From Paragonimus skrjabini miyazakii (lineage: Eukaryota; Platyhelminthes; Trematoda; Plagiorchiida; Troglotrematidae), in assembly GCA_014338405.1 (NCBI GenBank), contig JTDE01000307.1, positions 64,968 to 128,967 on the forward strand: a stretch of 64,000 nucleotides of DNA. Reading direction: 5' to 3'. The position numbers and the translations under genes were made by a program. A model generated the notes under the pieces. It was not told the origin of the DNA. It saw only the letters and a program-made list of their open reading frames with translations, and did not search any database. Shown here piece after piece: positions 59,398 through 64,000 of this stretch. Each line of letters starts with the position of its first letter. Positions within the stretch are counted from its first letter, which is position 1.

Positions 59398-60500
59398 TCA
59401 TATTGTTATTAGACCGCTAAAGATTTGTTTAGATAACACTCTCATATCTCGGCTTCTGACCACCAGGATTTCACATACATGTTTTGAGCTTCTGACACAG
59501 CGGCTGCTTCGGACTCCATTGCTTATTGTCATTCTGTGGATGTGTTCCAGCCAACTAAGAAGAGTGAACGGTAGCATGGCTTCAATCACGTCTTTCTTAT
59601 TCCCTAAGAAGTATTCAGAACCATATCCGACTGCCGAATACTCAGGACAAACCTAAGACGTTGCAGATGTATGAGTTTCAGACACCGCACTCTCAGCTGA
59701 TACATTGTTCAGTTTGTTTTGCCGCACAACACCAGAGACGGCAAATCTGAGTGGTAGAGAAGCAGCTTGGTCTTTGTCCCAGGGCTGTAATTCTTCCACA
59801 CACGTCTTTCAAAACGCGAAAATCAGTGCCGGCTTTTGCTACACGAACTTGCAATCGGCAGTCTACCAACAAACCTGTCGACAGACTACCACCTAAGAAG
59901 CAGAACTCTGTAAAACTATCCACCGTGTCTCCATTGATTCGGATTCCAGGTGTAGGCACAGCATCTCCACCAGAAGAAGGTTGAAAAAGGAAAATATCTT
60001 ACTTGTATTTATATCCAAATGAAATTTAGATGATGCGGTCGCAAAAAGCCGTGGTCATTGAGAGCAGTTTTATTCTACTGCACACAAACAGTGAACTGAT
60101 ATCTACGAACAATAGCATTCTAACGGTTGTGTTGCGTAACAAGCTGTTGGCACCGAGGCGTCGTTTACTCATCAGGCAACCATCCGCACGGTATTCTGTT
60201 CGAACACCATTCTCCAGTTTATGAAAATCGACTGCTAGTACCGTTTTCAGATGCAAACTACATATGAATGAAGCTGAAAACACATCCTTATACCACGCCA
60301 GTGACAGTTTGAACCTCATCAAAGGCCGGTTCACACAACTGTACTTTTGGTTTATGCTCATTGGTTAAACTTAGATTGAATTGACGTGCACAGTTAGACT
60401 CATCACGTGACATCCTTTGTGTTTAGTGGCCCACTAAATCAAATACCTTAGTGAAATCCACAAACAGAACATCCAACGACTGGTCGAGTTTATGGTACTA
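59398..60500 (-). pseudogene. second LINE type, reverse transcriptase and C-terminal part
   Basis: Minus strand, in several frames: LDVLFVDFTKVFDLV (motif A, about 60480-60435), TVTGVV-stop-GCVFS (motif B, about 60320), ENGVRTEYRADGCLMSKRRL, TTVRMLLFVDISSL (motif C region with the usual FADD lost), then GIRINGDTVDSFTEFCFLGG and SLS (59940-59870), and AMLPFTLLSWLEHIHRM (59585-59535). The order is right for a LINE polymerase and its tail, but about 30 residues between motifs A and B are missing. The family differs from the RTE-like copies at 34-40 kb. Confidence 0.8.
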
Positions 60501-61287
60501 CTTTGAGGAGTTAGTAATCGGTTGACACCCCGTTAGCCGCACCGTGATTGACTAGGGATCCACACTGCTCATCCGAACCACCTGTTTTCAAGATTTCCAC
60601 ATTCTTTCTAAGACCGTTTAAACAGACCATTTATCCGATAGCTGTCAGTTCTGTGGTTTCTCCCCATGTGTTTAAATAAAGATACGATGTAAGCATTTTT
60701 GGTATTATGTGACTGCTTTCTGTTCCTAAACGAAGTGAACCAGTTGGGAGGGACACATTCTAAATTTGGGTCCCAAAAGTTTCGTCGACAGTTCGTCTTT
60801 ACTTGAATTTTTTCTGTCAGTGACTCTATCAACTGATGTCTTAGTGGACTGAAACAACGGACAAACTACAGCCATAAACAAACCATGGCATTTTTTGCAC
60901 TGTACGCCATCAGTATAGCCTTGAATCAACTCACTCTATTTGGACTGTCAGTTATTACTGTTTCCGCGAAATGGTTCAGTGAGTCGACGATAAGCGCCAC
61001 TGAATATCCTGTTCCGTTCGTCGCTGCATAGATCTATCTTGGAGGCAGCATAAGCCTCGTTTTTAATTCGTACCAGGCTCAACGGGGCTGCATCGTTGTT
61101 GACATGCCAGTCTAAACGTTTCTGCAACTGCATACCGAGATGGCTGTTCCAGCAAATTCTGTCTTGGGATGTCGCCACGTGACGTTAGGAGTAGTAGATA
61201 TAGGAGCATCCATGAGAAGAATGGCGACTCCACATTCGAAAAAAGTCTGCGTCTTTAGGTTCTCTAACCACTCACCTTCATCTTTTG
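60501..61287. other. degraded middle of the second LINE
   Basis: This lies between the endonuclease and polymerase of the minus-strand LINE. Only faint similarity is visible, so it may be a replacement or heavily mutated linker. Confidence 0.35.
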
Positions 61288-62090
61288 TCACTGTCCGGAT
61301 AACGTACGATAAATGGATGTATAAATGTGCATAAATGACTTAGTCTTGTTCAGACCATGACCCATACTATATTCAACAATCATGTGCATCACCCGCATGA
61401 AACGTACTTCACGAGTGTCCCGCTGTCGCACAATCACGCAGTTAAACAAACGATGATGACCACTTCGTGGGTGAGTCCACGTCGTGATGTCACTTGCATT
61501 CAATTGGAATCGCGTGTTTGCGATAGTAAACTCACGAGCAGCACACAGGTGGAGCAGCCGATCACTCTTCTCGTTGAATGAACCAGTGCCGTAGGGTCCG
61601 GGGACTCCCAGCCAAGTTACCGAGTCGCGCCCAACCCGAGCGTTGAAGTCACCCAAAACAAACAGTCGGTGACTCACCAGTATCAAGTGGACTGTGGCGG
61701 ATAGGTGATTATAGGACTGGCACTTTGTATCATCAGTGTGACATAGTTGGAACACAAACACTAGGAAATGTGACAGACTCACCTCGACCGAGTGACAAGC
61801 ACACGAACGTGATTCGAGGGCTGATGCCGTGCAGTTCGCCTATCATCAAAGCGTTGTTGCGATCAGCGACTGCGAGACAGACACCGTGCTCTCGAGCACC
61901 GTATGCCGGGTAACCTATCCAATAGATTGTGTACCCAGCATCTGCTTCTCAAAGCTTACTTCAATCTGCGAACCTTTTCTTACCCAGGGCTGTGACATCG
62001 ATGTCGTGGCGGTTCAGTCTCATGGCAATCAGTGTGGTGTAGCGTTCCGGCCATCCAGTGTTGCATCGATCCGCTAGCGTATGCCCATTT
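61288..62090 (-). pseudogene. second LINE type, endonuclease domain
   Basis: Minus-strand reading starts near 62060 with ERYTTLIAMRLNRHDIDVTA, LGKKRF (the E-T-R motif now K-K-R), GYPAYGAREHGVCLAV and HGISPRITFVCLSL. A 164-codon frame (61782-61288) then gives LGDFNARVGRD, GPYGTGSFNE, LLHLCAAREFTIANTRFQLN, TTWTHPRSGHHRLFNCVIVR and QRDTREVRF. GDFNARVG with TWTHPRSG is diagnostic of the apurinic-like endonuclease of LINEs. Stops and at least two frame changes are present. Confidence 0.88.
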
Positions 62091-62104
62091 CATGTTCCGA
62101 CAGA

Positions 62105-62500
62105 CTATGTCTTGCGTCCATACACATGCTTCAGATTGGCAAGTAGGACTTCAGGCTTAGTTTCTGACTCAGCGCTTTCACTTCTGTGACAAAAGGAAAT
62201 AGGGTTTTCTTGAGGGACGCCACTTGGAGATTCTGATGAGAGCGTCTGACCTTCAAGGTAGCAGAATATAGGGCTTTCTTTGGGAATCCAGTGGGGCCGA
62301 TAACTCAATAGCTTGAATCACCTGGTAGGGGTCAACTCAACCCAAAGACGCGATTGATGAAAGGTAGACGCCGGACTCCAACTATTGCTGCCAGCACTAG
62401 ATGTAGTACAAACCATACCAAGCTTCTGAGGATTAGTGCAGTCCTTTCAATCGTGCTAGAAAATATGCCGGAGGTCATAGTGAACTGTTGTGCGATCAGA
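62105..62500 (-). repeat. LINE 5' region sharing a peptide with 32862-33317
   Basis: Minus-strand codons contain IPKESPIFCYLEGQTLSS and GVPQENPISFCHRSE. A close relative occurs on the + strand at about 33090-33180. Here it sits immediately upstream of a different class of endonuclease. The block appears twice in tandem inside this segment (PKESPIFC and PQENPISF). Confidence 0.5.
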
Positions 62501-63918
62501 GTCCACTTTGTTTCAGGGTATCCATTCTAACTCCCTACTTGCGCACGCAGAGAACGGCGGTGCTGCAGTCAAGAAGTATTTCTGCTTGGAAAGTATAAGT
62601 TTGTGCCTCAGCACTTAAGCTCTTCTACGCAGTGAGTAGCACACCCTATAAACATGTGAGCATAACTTCTTTTGTTAAGTCGCCCCTATTTGACCTATGT
62701 CATAAGGCTGATCTTGGATGAGTCGAAGCCATAGTAAGCAGACCACTGGGTCAACATAGCACACAAGTCGGACCATCACACCAAAGTGGCAGAAATGTAC
62801 TCATGCACATACACAGAAAATATACATTTACAAGGCATACCGATGTCTTATCACATCAGCAATTAAGGCTCCAAGAGGGTGATGAATTACATCAGATGGC
62901 AAATTAATCAGGTGATGGTGCAGTCAGGAGTCACTGTACTGTATATGCCTTCCTCAATGGAACCGAAGCAATAGTCAATATCAGAGGAGCTCACCTCTTT
63001 CTGTCCAGGCACCCACCTTGATAACATTGCCCTGTCTACGGGTGAAAGGTTGTTGAATACGCTTCTGTTTTGAAATCCTCTAAGAAACTGGAAAACCACA
63101 CTGGTCCAAGTCATCGGAGGTCCATCTTGCCACAATCGCATGTATCTATCAAACATTTTCTCTTAGTACACGCCATTCACGCTTGAAGTTTCCTCTAGGT
63201 GTCTACTATGTTGGTCATTTCATTTGGCGATAAATCTTAGTCACGTTTTGTTTTCTTTATTTTGGACCTGCTTTTTGTCACCTCACAGTGTTACTTATAG
63301 ACTGAATTTAGTCAGAAGCCCACATAGCAATCTGTTCTTTCAGAACTCATAGCTCACACCACAGAGTGTTAACCCACGGGATATTTACACACTTAGCTTC
63401 TGGACAATGTAGGCAGGACCGCCCCTAACTGACCTTGGGGCATCTTGTGTAGCACATGACTGACTGCTTTATCACACTCTGAGAAACAAGCGGAAGTGTA
63501 TTAATACATGGTGAATTTCGAAAAGAAAGACACGTTAACAACACATCATTATTTAGACAACTGTCTAGACAGAGCTTCACCAATGTCGGATGCCTTTTAC
63601 ATTCAGAAGTGGTAAGGGGCATAATTTTCATGAACAGAATGCTTGTATGTTACGCAGACCTAACTTCAGTGTCTATATTAACATCTCCGATTGGTCGAGC
63701 GTGTTTGCTAACCGACACCACTATGTCAGTTTATGACTGTCATTTATGTTCTCCTGCTAACGTTTGCAACAACATTAGTCCGATGGGAAATCGTGGAAAC
63801 CAATTAGTTGCATTTCATATCCTGTCCATTGTGTTACACTAAAATGTGTAACAAACAAACTCGCAAAATATGACGTCCGTCCACGGTTCAGTCGAGGACA
63901 GTCGACCCTGTAAACCAG
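62501..63918. other. stretch without recognised features
   Basis: An 82-codon minus frame at 62908-63156 (MTWTSVVFQFLRGF, LSPVDRAMLSRWVPGQ) looks protein-like but I cannot name it. Nothing else was identified. Confidence 0.4.
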
Positions 63919-63921
63919 TAC

Positions 63922-64000
<79 letters not shown>
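63919..64000. repeat. TTA trinucleotide microsatellite, runs off the window
   Basis: At least 26 uninterrupted TTA units to the last base. True length is not visible. Confidence 0.98.

Noticed and set aside
1..64000. CRISPR arrays, operons or phage-like modules
   Set aside because: No regularly spaced direct repeats or compact gene runs are present; splice sites and retroelements show a eukaryotic chromosome.

Overview
The window looks like nuclear DNA of a parasitic flatworm, most likely a digenean fluke. The evidence is (i) a multi-exon, intron-rich eukaryotic gene, (ii) many decayed copies of retroelement types abundant in fluke genomes (RTE-like and CR1-like LINEs, Penelope, Gypsy and BEL/Pao), and (iii) moderate A+T content. 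The digenean assignment is inference. No bacterial or viral gene organisation is seen.

Region 1-18 kb (possibly to 20.6 kb): the 3' end of a DNA topoisomerase II gene on the + strand. Seven coding exons (1244-1487, 3416-3655, 3813-3947, 4128-4341, 13854-14089, 14430-14649, 17870-17915) join with compatible phases into 1335 nt, i.e. 444 residues plus a stop. The protein is the charged C-terminal domain: a GRRVLPIVDPE segment that matches the start of the eukaryotic topo II tail, two arginine-glycine boxes, and repeated basic/acidic blocks ending in SDSESDF. The ATPase and cleavage domains must lie left of the window. Intron 4 is 9.5 kb and holds an antisense BEL/Pao fragment. A second acidic 3' exon at 20509-20586 is in the right phase to be an alternative terminus.

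Region 18-64 kb: I find no second convincing host gene. The recognisable content is dead retroelements: a Gypsy integrase tangle inside nested inverted repeats (25.6-28.1 kb), a long RTE-like LINE (+, 32.6-35.8 kb), an RTE 3' fragment (-, 39.7-40.3 kb), a Penelope GIY-YIG fragment (-, 47.3-47.7 kb) next to a divergent CR1-like reverse transcriptase (+, 47.8-48.8 kb), and a second LINE type (-, 59.4-62.1 kb). All carry stops or frameshifts.

The most unusual content is a dispersed family of fold-back elements. Terminal inverted repeats of about 85 bp flank a tRNA-like, pol III promoter-like core. It has two full copies (40871-41197, 55030-55590), one giant palindrome (26017-26665) and several partial copies. 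A separate pair of tRNA-derived SINE-like units sits head to head at 51.6-52.1 kb. A 62-bp, 5'-truncated retroinsertion at 29.3 kb still has a 10-bp target-site duplication. The window ends in a TTA microsatellite.
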